This document shows positions 42,488 through 52,056 of a stretch of 64,000 nucleotides of DNA, piece after piece. The position numbers were made by a program, and so were the translations under genes. The number at the start of each line of letters is the position of its first letter. Within the stretch, counting starts at the first letter, position 1. Under the pieces are notes generated by a model. That model had not been told where the DNA came from and did not search any database. It was given only the letters and a program-made list of their open reading frames with translations. Source of the DNA: an uncultured Peptoniphilus sp. (GTDB taxonomy: Bacteria; Bacillota; Clostridia; Tissierellales; Peptoniphilaceae); assembly GCF_946998875.1 (NCBI RefSeq), contig NZ_CAMQAY010000003.1, positions 62,001-126,000 of the forward strand. Direction: 5' to 3'.

Positions 42488-43822
42488 CTATTTCTTTTGA
42501 TTAGCTCTGATTTCTCGTTTAGCTAATTTAACAGATGCACTTAGATGTCTCTTTGCTGGGCAAACGAAGGAACATATACCACATTCCATACATTGGTCAG
42601 CATGTAAAGCGCTGCATAAATCAACATCGCCCTTTAAAATTGCATGATTAATATCAGTTGGATTAATATTTGCTGGACAGTGATCTACACATCTTGAACA
42701 TCTAATACATGGAGATTCAATTCTTTCTGTTAGTTCTTCTTCAGTGAAAACTAAAATACCTGAAGTAGTCTTTGTAACAGGTGCATCAAGGCTAAATACT
42801 GACTTGCCAGTCATAGGACCACCACAAATAATTTCTTTAAAGTTTTCCTTTACTCCTCCGCAGAAATCTAAAATATCTCCAACAGGAGTACCTATTTTAA
42901 CGAGAATATTCTTTGGCTCCTTAATTCCAGAACCAGAAACAGTTATTACTCTTTCATAAGAAGGCTTTCCTTCTATCATTGCTTCATAAAATGCAAGAGT
43001 TGTACCAACATTTGTTAGGAAAACCCCAACATCATTTGTTACACCATTTTGTGGAACAATTCTTCCAACAACGGCTTCAGAAAGTCTCTTTGAATCACCT
43101 TGTGGATACTTAGTTTGACATCCAACAACTTTTAAGTGACTCCAATTAGGATTCTTTCCTATAACTTCTTCCATTTTAGCAATTGCGTCTGGTTTATTTT
43201 CTTCAATTGCCATGTAAGAAGCTTTTTGATTGTAAAAATATGAGAAGATATCTAGTCCTTCTAATATTTCTTCAGTTCTTTCTAGCATAATTCTGTGGTC
43301 GCAAGTGAGGAAAGGCTCACATTCTGCCCCATTTATTATACATTCATCAAGCACTGGGTCTTCACCTTTTAATTTTGCGTGAAGAGGGAAACCAGCACCA
43401 CCCATACCAACGACTCCCTTTTCTTTAATAAAAGGAACTAAATCGTCAATTGGATGATCCTTATAATCTTTAAAAGATTTAAGGTCATCAGTCATTTCAT
43501 CTTTGCCATCGTTTTCTATAACGACGCAATCACAATACCTTCCATCAGCTGTGTACATTTTTTTAATCTCTTTAACTGTACCTGATACAGAAGAGTGTAT
43601 AGCAGCTGATATATAAGCATCAGAATTACCCACCATTTGTCCAACTTTAACAGAATCGCCTTTTGACACAACTGGTGAGCATGGTGCTCCAATGTGTTGT
43701 GACATAGGTATGTAGGCAATCTTAGGACTTGGCATCCTCTCAATTGCAATCTTTTCTGTCAAAGTTTTGTGTTCGTCCATGTGAACTCCACCTACGGAAA
43801 AAGTGAGATTTCTTGAACTCAT
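42488..43822 (-). CDS. rnfC: Rnf complex subunit RnfC
   Basis: 444 residues; NADH-binding peripheral subunit. GGVHMDEHKTLTEKI at the N-terminus, VGMGGAGFPLHAKL (FMN/NADH-binding, similar to complex I 51-kDa), and two ferredoxin clusters near the end (CIRCSRCVDHCPAN and CMECGICSFVCPA). First gene of rnfCDGEAB; GGGGTG lies 7 bp before the ATG and the promoter is about 50 bp upstream. The pathway couples ferredoxin oxidation to Na+ or H+ export, central to amino acid fermentation. Confidence 0.95.
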   Translation of the reverse strand: MSSRNLTFSVGGVHMDEHKTLTEKIAIERMPSPKIAYIPMSQHIGAPCSPVVSKGDSVKVGQMVGNSDAYISAAIHSSVSGTVKEIKKMYTADGRYCDCVVIENDGKDEMTDDLKSFKDYKDHPIDDLVPFIKEKGVVGMGGAGFPLHAKLKGEDPVLDECIINGAECEPFLTCDHRIMLERTEEILEGLDIFSYFYNQKASYMAIEENKPDAIAKMEEVIGKNPNWSHLKVVGCQTKYPQGDSKRLSEAVVGRIVPQNGVTNDVGVFLTNVGTTLAFYEAMIEGKPSYERVITVSGSGIKEPKNILVKIGTPVGDILDFCGGVKENFKEIICGGPMTGKSVFSLDAPVTKTTSGILVFTEEELTERIESPCIRCSRCVDHCPANINPTDINHAILKGDVDLCSALHADQCMECGICSFVCPAKRHLSASVKLAKREIRANQKK

Positions 43823-43873
43823 AAAACTTCACCCCTTATTCGGCATAAGCCTAATTTTTTACCTTTTGTTATA

Positions 43874-43882
43874 ATTATAACA
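43874..43882 (-). promoter_or_regulatory. Extended -10 of the rnf operon
   Basis: Minus-strand TGTTATAAT (hexamer at 43879-43874). The same words read nearly the same on the plus strand (TTGTTATAATTATAAC is close to a palindrome), so direction is assigned from gene position. Confidence 0.55.
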
Positions 43883-44086
43883 CTAAATTTAATTAAAGTA
43901 TATGATTCTACTTAAAAATTTAGACTTGGGAAATCTTTTACAAGTTGAGAAAGTAGTCAATCTTAATTTTTAATTTTTAAATTCTTTTATTTTTTGCAGA
44001 AATAAATTTTATTTTTTCTCTGGAAACTTTTTTTATTTTTGCCACAAAATTTTACATTTCTTAAGTCATCTCTTATAATTTTTTGC

Positions 44087-44118
44087 AAAAAAAATCTCAC
44101 GACTTTTAATCGTGAGAA
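44087..44118 (-). terminator. Terminator of the nup operon
   Basis: Perfect 8-bp stem TCTCACGA/TCGTGAGA (44095-44102 with 44110-44117), 7-nt loop, and eight T on the minus strand. Confidence 0.9.
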
Positions 44119-44141
44119 AATTTTTTTATTAATAATTTTTA

Positions 44142-45098
44142 TTAATTATTTCTTTCATAAGGAATTCCATCTGCTGATGGTGCTCTTGAGCCCTTAACAA
44201 ATACTATTAAAACAATAAGAGTAATTGCATAAGGAATCATTGAAAGTAAATTTGTGTCGATTTTTATTCCAATTGAGCCAAGAAAAACTGATAGACCTTG
44301 GGCAAAACCAAATAATAGACAAGCAAGCATGGCACCTTGTGGTCTCCATCCTCCAAAGATTACTGCTGCAAGGGCAATAAAACCTTGACCTGATATAAGT
44401 GTTTCCCTGTAATTTGAAACTACTGCAAGAGACATGGATGCTCCACCAAGTCCTGCCAAGAATCCTGAAGCAAGGACGCAGATGTATTTTATTTTGTAGG
44501 CGTCAACGCCAAGAGTTTCTGCTGCCTTAGGGTATTCGCCCACAGCTCTTATTCTTAGTCCAAGCTTTGTCTTGTAGAGAATAAAGTAAACTATAAATAC
44601 TAGGACAAAGGCAAGATAGACTGAAACATATTGTGAAAAAACTATGTCCAAAAATCTAGTGATTCCCTTACCTGAGCCGCCCTTAAATACATTTGCAAAT
44701 AATACTGGAAGTTTATCTTCGTAGTTAATTGACTTAGACATGGCAGCTCCATCAAAGAAAAGTCTGCAAAGGAAAAGTGAAAGTCCTGGCCCAATTAAAT
44801 TTATGGCAATACCACTAACAACATGGTCTGCTGCAAAATTTATCGTGGCTATGGCATGAAGAAGGGCAATGAGTAGTCCCCCAAGTCCGCCACATATAAA
44901 GGCAAGCCAAGGATTTCCCACATAATATCCAACAATTGAGCCAACTACTGCTCCTATGGACATCATTCCTTCAAGTCCAATATTTACAACTCCTGAGTTT
45001 TCAGATAAAACTCCACCAAGAGCTGTATAAATAAGAGGGGCTGAATATAAAAGTGTAATTGATAAAATACTTGCTAAACTTAAAAGTGGACTATTCAT
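44142..45098 (-). CDS. nupQ: Nucleoside ABC transporter permease NupQ
   Basis: 318 residues, about nine TM helices; BPD_transp_2 family. Motifs GGVLSENSGVVNIGLEGMM and RAVGEYPKAAETLGVD are typical of the second permease of BmpA-type nucleoside importers. Overlaps nupP by 8 bp. Confidence 0.88.
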   Translation of the reverse strand: MNSPLLSLASILSITLLYSAPLIYTALGGVLSENSGVVNIGLEGMMSIGAVVGSIVGYYVGNPWLAFICGGLGGLLIALLHAIATINFAADHVVSGIAINLIGPGLSLFLCRLFFDGAAMSKSINYEDKLPVLFANVFKGGSGKGITRFLDIVFSQYVSVYLAFVLVFIVYFILYKTKLGLRIRAVGEYPKAAETLGVDAYKIKYICVLASGFLAGLGGASMSLAVVSNYRETLISGQGFIALAAVIFGGWRPQGAMLACLLFGFAQGLSVFLGSIGIKIDTNLLSMIPYAITLIVLIVFVKGSRAPSADGIPYERNN

Positions 45099-46218
45099 TT
45101 GCTCCTCCTTTTTTTACATCCTTTGAATCCTTCTTGAACCATTTGCCTGAGAAAAATCTAATCATATCTAAAAGTTTTGGCATTGCTATAAATAAAATCA
45201 TAATGCCCACAATTATTTTAACTACTTCAGAGTAAGTGCCAATTGTTGTAAGTTTTCCTCCCCCATAAGTTAGGCCTGCGTATAAAAGTGCAGCCGGAAT
45301 TGTTCCAAGAGGATTATTTCCAGCAATAAGTGCAACAGCCATGCCATCAAAGCCATATCCTTCTTGCCCAGCCATAATTCCTATGTTTCCAGAAACTCCA
45401 AGAACTGTAATTGCCCCTGCAAGCCCTGCCAAAATTCCTGCTATGCCCATAGATGTAACAATGGATTTATTAATGCTAATGCCGCCATATTCTGCTGCCT
45501 TTTGGTTAAAGCCAACGGCACGAAGTTCGTAACCAAGAGTTGTCTTTTTAAGAATATACCAAATTACGATTGCAGCTACTATGGCAATAATAATTCCAAA
45601 ATTCACTGGCGGATTTAAAATATCTCTCAAAAATTTATTATTTGCCAAGACTGCCTTACCAGCCTCACTTGCCTTCCAAGAGCCAAGAATTTTTATAGAG
45701 GCACTTTTTTTAATTGGATAGGAGTTGTCTGACTCAATGTTTCTAAGTAATGGAAAACTTAAAAGATAGTTGCTGAGGTAAAAGGCAATCCAGTTCATCA
45801 TAATTGATGAAATAACTTCATTTACTTCGAATTTTGCCTTTAAAATACCAACTAAGGCTCCCCATATATAACCGCAAAGAGCTCCAGCAAGAAGAGCTAC
45901 AAGACCGTGAAGGACTGGTGGCAAGTCTACTAAAAGACCAACAACTAGGGCTCCAATAGAACCAACAATGTATTGACCTTCAGCACCAATGTTAAATAGT
46001 CCTGTGTTAAAGGCAAAGGCAACGGAAAGTCCAGTTAAGATTAGTGGCACTGCCTTTACAATTGTCCAGGAAATATATTTTGGCTTGCCAAAGGCGCCAA
46101 AAAATATAACCTTGTAAGCTTCTATTGGATTAGTTCCACTGACTATTAAAATAATTGAGCCAATAATAATACCAAGTATAATGGCAAGCACTGTATATAA
46201 AAATCTATTTCTCTTCAT
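45091..46218 (-). CDS. nupP: Nucleoside ABC transporter permease NupP
   Basis: 375 residues, about nine TM helices; BPD_transp_2 family. VAFAFNTGLFNIGAEGQYIVG and LRAVGFNQKAAEYGGI are the matching motifs of the first permease. The start overlaps nupO by 14 bp. Confidence 0.88.
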   Translation of the reverse strand: MKRNRFLYTVLAIILGIIIGSIILIVSGTNPIEAYKVIFFGAFGKPKYISWTIVKAVPLILTGLSVAFAFNTGLFNIGAEGQYIVGSIGALVVGLLVDLPPVLHGLVALLAGALCGYIWGALVGILKAKFEVNEVISSIMMNWIAFYLSNYLLSFPLLRNIESDNSYPIKKSASIKILGSWKASEAGKAVLANNKFLRDILNPPVNFGIIIAIVAAIVIWYILKKTTLGYELRAVGFNQKAAEYGGISINKSIVTSMGIAGILAGLAGAITVLGVSGNIGIMAGQEGYGFDGMAVALIAGNNPLGTIPAALLYAGLTYGGGKLTTIGTYSEVVKIIVGIMILFIAMPKLLDMIRFFSGKWFKKDSKDVKKGGANE

Positions 46219-47737
46219 TTTTACCTCCTGCCATGTATAGTCCTATTTCACTTTCATTAGTTTCTTTGGCGTCAAAAGTTTTTAAAATTTTGCCATTGTA
46301 GATTACAGAAATCCTATCAGAAAGAGCCATAATTTCATCTAGTTCAAAGGAAATTAAAAGGACTGCCTTGCCCTTGTCCCTTTGATTAATTAAAAAGTTT
46401 CTGATGTATTCTATGGCACCAACATCAAGACCCCTAGTAGGTTGTGCCGAAATTAAAAGATCTGGGTCTTCTGAAATTTCTCTTGCAAGAATTACCTTTT
46501 GTTGATTTCCACCAGAAAGCTCTCCAGCCAGTCTATTTATATTTCTAGGTCTGATGTCGTAATCATCTTCCAGCTTTGTAGCATTGTCTTCAATCTTTTT
46601 AAAATCTAAAATTCCCTTTTTAGAGTATTTGTCTTTGTAATAATTTTTTAAAATCAAATTTTCTGCAACGCTAAAATCTAAAACTAGACCTCTAAGCTGT
46701 CTATCTTCTGGAATTGAATTAATTCCCCTTTCAATAATTTCTCTTGGACTTTTATTTAAAATTTCCTCGCCCTTAAAAATAATTGAGCCGCTTTCGGCTA
46801 ACTTTAGACCAGTTAAAGTCTCAATGAGTTCAGATTGACCGTTGCCATCAACGCCAGCTATGCCGTGGATTTCTCCAGCCTTTACATCTAAATCAAGCTC
46901 GTCTAATTTTTTTACATTTCTAAAATCTCTTGCACACAATTTTTTGATTTCAAGTATAGTATCGCCAGCTTCCACATCTTTTTTGTCAACATCAAGATGA
47001 ACTGCTCTACCAACCATCATGTCTGCAAGTTCTGATTCAGTAACATCTGAGACATCTACAGTTTCAATTTTTTTGCCACGCCTTATAATTGTGCACCTAT
47101 GTGCCATTTGTTTAATTTCCTTTAATTTGTGAGTGATAATTATAATTGACTTACCTTCCTTGGAAAGGTTTTTTATAATTTCGATGAGCTCAGTAATTTC
47201 TTGAGGCGTCAAAACAGCTGTTGGCTCGTCAAAAATTAAAATATCAGCACCTCTATAAAGCACCTTTAAAATTTCAACTTTTTGTTGAGTACCAACAGAA
47301 ATATCCTGAATCTTAGCGTCGGGGTCGATTTTAAAACCATATCTCTCAGAAAGAGCAATGACATCTTCCCTTGCCTTTTTAATGTCCACCTTTATGCCCT
47401 TCATGGGCTCCATGCCAAGAATAATATTTTCAACGACAGTAAAGGGCTCAATTAACATAAAATGTTGGTGAACCATGCCAAGTCCTGCCTTGATTGCATC
47501 ATTGGGGTCCTTAAATACTTTTTTTTCATTGTTTATATAAATCTCACCTGATGTAGGAGTACTCATGCCGTAAAGCATATTCATAAGAGTGGTTTTGCCG
47601 GCACCATTTTCTCCAAGAAGGGAATGAATTTCACCTCTTCTAATATCAAGATCAATTCCATCATTTGCAACGAAATCTCCAAACTTTTTTGTGATATTCT
47701 CCATGCGAACGACTAAATCTTTGTTATCAATTTCCAA
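46205..47737 (-). CDS. nupO: Nucleoside ABC transporter ATPase NupO (two ABC domains)
   Basis: 510 residues with two ATPase domains. First: Walker A GENGAGKTT, VHQHFMLIEPFTVVEN and ILIFDEPTAVLTPQE. Second: the degenerate P-loop GVDGNGQSE, then LSGGNQQKVILAREI and the degenerate Walker B LLISAQPTRGLD. Second-site degeneracy is the rule in this family. It is the energy source for NupPQ. Confidence 0.9.
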   Translation of the reverse strand: MEIDNKDLVVRMENITKKFGDFVANDGIDLDIRRGEIHSLLGENGAGKTTLMNMLYGMSTPTSGEIYINNEKKVFKDPNDAIKAGLGMVHQHFMLIEPFTVVENIILGMEPMKGIKVDIKKAREDVIALSERYGFKIDPDAKIQDISVGTQQKVEILKVLYRGADILIFDEPTAVLTPQEITELIEIIKNLSKEGKSIIIITHKLKEIKQMAHRCTIIRRGKKIETVDVSDVTESELADMMVGRAVHLDVDKKDVEAGDTILEIKKLCARDFRNVKKLDELDLDVKAGEIHGIAGVDGNGQSELIETLTGLKLAESGSIIFKGEEILNKSPREIIERGINSIPEDRQLRGLVLDFSVAENLILKNYYKDKYSKKGILDFKKIEDNATKLEDDYDIRPRNINRLAGELSGGNQQKVILAREISEDPDLLISAQPTRGLDVGAIEYIRNFLINQRDKGKAVLLISFELDEIMALSDRISVIYNGKILKTFDAKETNESEIGLYMAGGKNEEK

Positions 47738-47811
47738 GACAAACGCTCCTTTGTTTTATTAAGTAAATTATACCAAAGATTTATGATTTTTTGAAATAAA
47801 TTGCAAGAAAA

Positions 47812-47841
47812 AAGCCACCTCATAAAAATGAGATGACTTTA
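47812..47841 (-). terminator. Weak hairpin between bmpA and nupO
   Basis: Stem AAG.CA.CTCAT with ATGAG.TG.CTT around AAAA, two mismatches, followed on the minus strand by six T. It probably ends most bmpA transcripts and lets a fraction read into nupOPQ. Confidence 0.55.
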
Positions 47842-47859
47842 AAAAAACTTTTTCAAAAA

Positions 47860-48954
47860 TTATTTGTATTCATTGTAAGTTTCTTCGTTATAAGGAACTT
47901 TGATTTCTCCAGAAACAATTTTCTTAGAGATTTCTTCAACGCTCTTTAAAACTTCTGGCTTAACATTTTTATCAGATGTTGGTGCAATACCTACTGCTCC
48001 GTCATCAGCTAAACCAAATTCAATAGTTCTTCCACCTTCAAATTTGCCTTCTTGCATATCTTTTACAACTTGGTAAACAGCAACATCGCCATTTTTCATT
48101 GCAGAAGTTAATACATTTTCAGGAGCTCTGTCGCTTTGGTCTCTATCAACACCAATTGCCCACTTGCCAGCTTCTTTAGCAGCTTCGATAACACCTTCGC
48201 CTGCTCCACCAGCTGCGTGGAATACTACATCAGCACCATTTTGGTACATTGTAGCAGTAATTGATTTACCCTTTTGTGCATCAGAGAAGTTTCCAACATA
48301 TTGGCTAAGAACTTCGATTTCAGTTCCTCTTTCCTTAGCTGCGTAATCAACACCAGCCTTGTAGCCATATTCGAATCCCCAAATGATATTACTTTCTTGA
48401 CCACCAACAAAACCAACTTTATTAGTTTCAGTAGTCATACCAGCAATGTAACCAACTAAGAAAGATGGTTCTTGTGCTCTAAACATAATTCCAAGTAAGT
48501 TTTTAGGAGCTTCAATCTTGTTACCCTTTCCATCAACTGTAACATCAACGTCAACTATTGCATAGTTAATTTCAGGATACATTCCAGCAGCTTCAGCTAC
48601 ATTGCCACCCATTTTGTAACCAGCGCCAACGATTAAATTCTTTTCTTGGTCAGCAAAAGTTTCTAAGTTTGGAGTGTAGTCCTTAGTGTCCTTAGATTCA
48701 ATGTATTCAGCCTTGATTCCAAGTTCTTTTTGAGCTTTTTGAAGTCCTTCCCATACACCTTGGTTAAAGGATTGGTCGTTAACTCCACCTTCGTCAGTAA
48801 CAAAACCAACATTTACATCAGTTTTAGCTTCTGTACTTTCTTCTTTAGTAGCGTTTGCAGCCTTATTATCAGCTTCTTTTTTATTTCCGCCACCACATGC
48901 AACAAGTGTCATTGCCATTAATAACACTGCTAGCAAAGTAAGTTTCTTCTTCAT
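47860..48954 (-). CDS. bmpA: BmpA-family nucleoside-binding lipoprotein
   Basis: 364 residues, Med/BmpA (PnrA) family. Lipobox LVAC (Cys20), then NVGFVTDEGGVNDQSFNQGVWEGL, VGAGYKMGGNVAEAA, GFVGGQESNIIWGFEYGYKAG and DVVFHAAGGAGEGVIEAAKEAG. Binds purine nucleosides for NupOPQ. Codons are strongly biased (GCT, GAA, AAC), suggesting high expression. It has its own strong promoter, and a weak hairpin separates it from the ATPase gene. Confidence 0.92.
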   Translation of the reverse strand: MKKKLTLLAVLLMAMTLVACGGGNKKEADNKAANATKEESTEAKTDVNVGFVTDEGGVNDQSFNQGVWEGLQKAQKELGIKAEYIESKDTKDYTPNLETFADQEKNLIVGAGYKMGGNVAEAAGMYPEINYAIVDVDVTVDGKGNKIEAPKNLLGIMFRAQEPSFLVGYIAGMTTETNKVGFVGGQESNIIWGFEYGYKAGVDYAAKERGTEIEVLSQYVGNFSDAQKGKSITATMYQNGADVVFHAAGGAGEGVIEAAKEAGKWAIGVDRDQSDRAPENVLTSAMKNGDVAVYQVVKDMQEGKFEGGRTIEFGLADDGAVGIAPTSDKNVKPEVLKSVEEISKKIVSGEIKVPYNEETYNEYK

Positions 48955-48984
48955 AAATAAATCCTCCTATTTGTATTTAATTAA

Positions 48985-49013
48985 ATTATATATTATAGCG
49001 ACACTTATTTCAA
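48985..49013 (-). promoter_or_regulatory. Promoter of bmpA
   Basis: On the minus strand TTGAAA (49013-49008), 17-bp spacer, TATAAT (48990-48985). A second TATAAT lies 7 bp upstream of this -10. Confidence 0.65.
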
Positions 49014-49063
49014 TTTTATATAAAAATAAAAATTTTTAGAAAAAAGTTTTCACAAATCTTCCC

Positions 49064-49092
49064 ATAAAAAAAGCCCAACTGAGTTGAGCTTT
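49064..49092 (-). terminator. Terminator of the unknown membrane protein gene
   Basis: AAAGCTCAACT/AGTTGGGCTTT on the minus strand (a G.U pair allowed), with a short loop and about eight T. Confidence 0.85.
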
Positions 49093-49115
49093 AAATAATA
49101 TTTTGTTATTCTTTT

Positions 49116-50144
49116 TTATCCTATGAAAACTCTTGGTATCATAAATAATACTACTGATAATACAAAGTACATTAACAAAAAGGCTAGTGATTGTTTCATT
49201 TCCTTTGTGCCAAAAGTTACATCATCATCTGCTGCTAAAAATCTTGCAACAATTGATGCTATAAATCCTAAAATTGGATAGATAATTAATAGTCCAAGGT
49301 TACTTGTTCCCTTGTCCATAAATCTATAAAAGGCAGGAATCATAATAAATAGTGCACCAAGATAAATTGGGAAGCTTCCCTTGCCTAGCCAGATTAGTGC
49401 AATCACAGCAAGTGTCAAAACTAAAAAGGCAACTGTTGAAATTGTGTTGATTAGAGAAATTTTATTTATCAAGCCTTGGTCTATTAGTTCCAATTTATTG
49501 ATATAATAACCTGAATTTGTGTAGGCTTCCTTTACGCTATCTGTTGATTTTGTCGTTTCTGTCCAGTTTTCTACCTTTGCATTGGTTACAAATATAGATG
49601 CGTCTTCAACTTTTTGTCCGCCAGAAAAATATAGTGGGTTTGGATTATAGTAAACTTCAAAGGCATATTCTCCAATCTTTTCTGACAAATCTAATTTTAC
49701 TTCACTTACTGCATTAAAATCTTTATTTTCAGTTTTGTTGTAAAAATCTTTAACTTTTAATTTTAATTTTTCTTCAAAAAGTGATTTGTTAATTTTGTCA
49801 AAGTCGCCCTTTAGCTTTACCTTTGACTTGCTAAAGTTTGCACCCTCGCCAAAGAAAATTTGCCTTGTTGGTGTGCCCATTATTCTTGCAGTTGTGTCTT
49901 CGCCTGTGTAATTGAATTTTATGTCATATTTTATGAGTTTTTCACTACCTTCATTTACAACAGACCTTGCAACTTGAAGATTTTCCACTCCATCGGAATT
50001 GTTAAATAAAATTCCGTCAAATTCTCTTTCCACATTTGAGTTTGGCCACATAAGAGACTTACTAAAAAAAGCAGTTAAAGAAACTAACATAAGTACTAAT
50101 AAGAAAATTGCAAATATTACAAGCTTTTTTATTCTCTTGTTCAT
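49116..50144 (-). CDS. Unknown membrane protein with extracytoplasmic domain
   Basis: 342 residues, not recognised. TM about 9-29, then about 200 residues outside the membrane, rich in charged beta-like segments (GEDTTARIMGTPTRQIFFGEG; EVYYNPNPLYFSGGQKVED), then four TM helices from about 235, with an acidic FLAADDDVTFGTKEM loop. It carries its own terminator and, upstream, the minus-strand word GTGATATCAT also found before the IsdE-like gene. It follows the pot operon after 80 bp but is probably separate. Confidence 0.7.
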   Translation of the reverse strand: MNKRIKKLVIFAIFLLVLMLVSLTAFFSKSLMWPNSNVEREFDGILFNNSDGVENLQVARSVVNEGSEKLIKYDIKFNYTGEDTTARIMGTPTRQIFFGEGANFSKSKVKLKGDFDKINKSLFEEKLKLKVKDFYNKTENKDFNAVSEVKLDLSEKIGEYAFEVYYNPNPLYFSGGQKVEDASIFVTNAKVENWTETTKSTDSVKEAYTNSGYYINKLELIDQGLINKISLINTISTVAFLVLTLAVIALIWLGKGSFPIYLGALFIMIPAFYRFMDKGTSNLGLLIIYPILGFIASIVARFLAADDDVTFGTKEMKQSLAFLLMYFVLSVVLFMIPRVFIG

Positions 50145-50227
50145 TTTAAACCTCCATTATGAAAACATTTCGCTTATACTATATGATATCACATGAAGGT
50201 CCTAAAATAAACAAATTTATTAGCATA

Positions 50228-51274
50228 TTAAAGATTGGAAGCATTTATTTCTGTCCAAATTCTATCGTAAACTTTTATAAAGTCGCCAAGGTCTCTAAAA
50301 GCTTCAAGTGGTGGAAGTAAGTCTATGTCTGGATAGGCAACCTTTGAATTTTTGATTTCATCTGGAAGAAGTTCCTTTACGCCCTTAACTGGTGAAGTGT
50401 AGCCAACGCAGTGTTCTGCATTTTTTGCTTGGACTTCAGGCTTAAGCATGTAATTTATAAATTTTTCTGCTCCAGAAACATTTTGTGCATTCTTTGGAAT
50501 TACCATGGAGTCGTACCAAATATTTGAGCCTTCCTTTGGCACTACATAATCTAAATCTTCATTTTGTTGCATCATAAGAAGGGCATCGCCTGAATACATT
50601 ACAGATAAGTTTGCATCTCCTTGCACAACTACATCTCTTCCATCGTCATCAAGGTAAGCATATACAAGTGGTTTTTGCTCAATAAGAGATTTTTTAGCTT
50701 CTTCAAGTTCCTTTTCATTTGTTGAATTTAGTGAGTAGCCAAGTCTTTTTAGGGCAAGACCTAAAGTATCTCTTTGAGAATTATACATAATTATTTGGTC
50801 TTTATATTTTTCATTCCATAAAATATTCCATGAATCAACTTTATCTGTCACTTCTTTTTTGTTATAGACAATTCCCACAGTTCCCCAGAAGTATGGCACA
50901 GAATATTTATTTTCTGGGTCAAAGCTTGGATTTTTTAAAATGTCCTCAACTCCAGCAAAGTTTGGAATGTTTTTGAAATTAATTTCTTGGATCAAGCCTT
51001 CCTTAATAAGTCTTTCAATCATGTAATCACTTGGCACAATTACATCGTACTTGTCTTGTGATTGTGTCATCTTAATGTAAAGGTCTTCGTTGGAAGCGTA
51101 AGTGTCATAATTTACTTTTATTCCAGTTTCCTTTTGGAAATCCTTTAAAATAGATGGGTCGATGTATTCGCCCCAGTTGTAAACATAAATTTCTTCCTTT
51201 GCTTGGTCTTTTTTGCCACAAGCACTTAAAGTCAAAAGCATTAAGACTGATAGGGCTAAAATTATTTTTTTCAT
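50228..51274 (-). CDS. potD: Spermidine/putrescine-binding lipoprotein PotD
   Basis: 348 residues. Lipobox LSAC (Cys19), EIYVYNWGEYIDPSIL, ETGIKVNYDTYASNEDLY, YDVIVPSDYMIERLI and VPYFWGTVGIVYNK, all characteristic of PotD/PotF; the conserved Trp and acidic residues of the polyamine site are within these. Its ATG overlaps potC by 4 bp. Operon potABCD. Confidence 0.93.
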   Translation of the reverse strand: MKKIILALSVLMLLTLSACGKKDQAKEEIYVYNWGEYIDPSILKDFQKETGIKVNYDTYASNEDLYIKMTQSQDKYDVIVPSDYMIERLIKEGLIQEINFKNIPNFAGVEDILKNPSFDPENKYSVPYFWGTVGIVYNKKEVTDKVDSWNILWNEKYKDQIIMYNSQRDTLGLALKRLGYSLNSTNEKELEEAKKSLIEQKPLVYAYLDDDGRDVVVQGDANLSVMYSGDALLMMQQNEDLDYVVPKEGSNIWYDSMVIPKNAQNVSGAEKFINYMLKPEVQAKNAEHCVGYTSPVKGVKELLPDEIKNSKVAYPDIDLLPPLEAFRDLGDFIKVYDRIWTEINASNL

Positions 51275-52056
51275 ATTTCCACCTCAAATTTTTTATTTTT
51301 TTCGCTTCTCTTGTTAATTATAACAAGTAAAATCAAGAGAGATACTAGCATAAGCGTTGATACTGCATTTATTGACGGATTGATTCCCTTTCTCGCCATG
51401 GAATAAATTGTAATTGATAAGTTTGAAACTCCTTGTCCAGTGTTGAAGAAGGAAATTACAAAATCGTCAATGGAAAGTGTAAAGGACATCAAGGCTCCCG
51501 TAAGTATTGCAGGTTTAATTTGTGGAATTACCACATGAAGGATTGCATAAGCTGGCGTGGCGCCTAAATCTAGGGCTGCCTCAAGAGTATTTTTTTGCAA
51601 TTGATTTAATTTTGGCAAAATTGACAAAATTACATAGGGAATGCAAAAGACTATGTGTGAAATTATCATAGTTGTGTATCCCATTCTTATATTAAAGAGT
51701 CCAAATAAGCCCATTAGGGCCACAGCTGTTACTATGTCTGGGTTTATTACTGGAAGATAATTTATATTTAAGATTGCATCCTTCTTAAATCCTCTAAGTT
51801 CATTTATGGCTATGGCTGAAATTGTACCAACTACTGTGGAAATTATTGTCGCCACAAGAGCCACAAAAATTGTTGTCCAAAGGGAGGATAAAATTGCTGG
51901 GTCATTAAATAAATTTTTGTACCACTTTAAGGTAAAGCCTGCCCAGGAACCCCTTAGTTTTGAATTGTTAAAACTAAAGACAACGAGAATTACTATGGGA
52001 GCGTACAAGAATACAAAAATCAAAAATAAATAAATTCTATCAATTATTTTTTTCAA
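51271..52056 (-). CDS. potC: Spermidine/putrescine permease PotC
   Basis: 261 residues, six TM helices, BPD_transp_1 family. The coupling motif EAALDLGATPAYAILHVVIPQIKPAI and FNNSKLRGSWAGFTLKWY (start of the external loop) are typical PotC features. Overlaps potB and potD by 4 bp each. Confidence 0.92.
   Translation of the reverse strand: MKKIIDRIYLFLIFVFLYAPIVILVVFSFNNSKLRGSWAGFTLKWYKNLFNDPAILSSLWTTIFVALVATIISTVVGTISAIAINELRGFKKDAILNINYLPVINPDIVTAVALMGLFGLFNIRMGYTTMIISHIVFCIPYVILSILPKLNQLQKNTLEAALDLGATPAYAILHVVIPQIKPAILTGALMSFTLSIDDFVISFFNTGQGVSNLSITIYSMARKGINPSINAVSTLMLVSLLILLVIINKRSEKNKKFEVEI

Larger units (their letters stand above)
43823..44141. other. Intergenic region between rnfC and nupQ
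   Basis: About 320 bp without a credible ORF. It contains the rnf promoter (43874-43882), about 170 bp of AT-rich sequence in which I see nothing, and the terminator of the nucleoside transporter operon. Confidence 0.7.
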
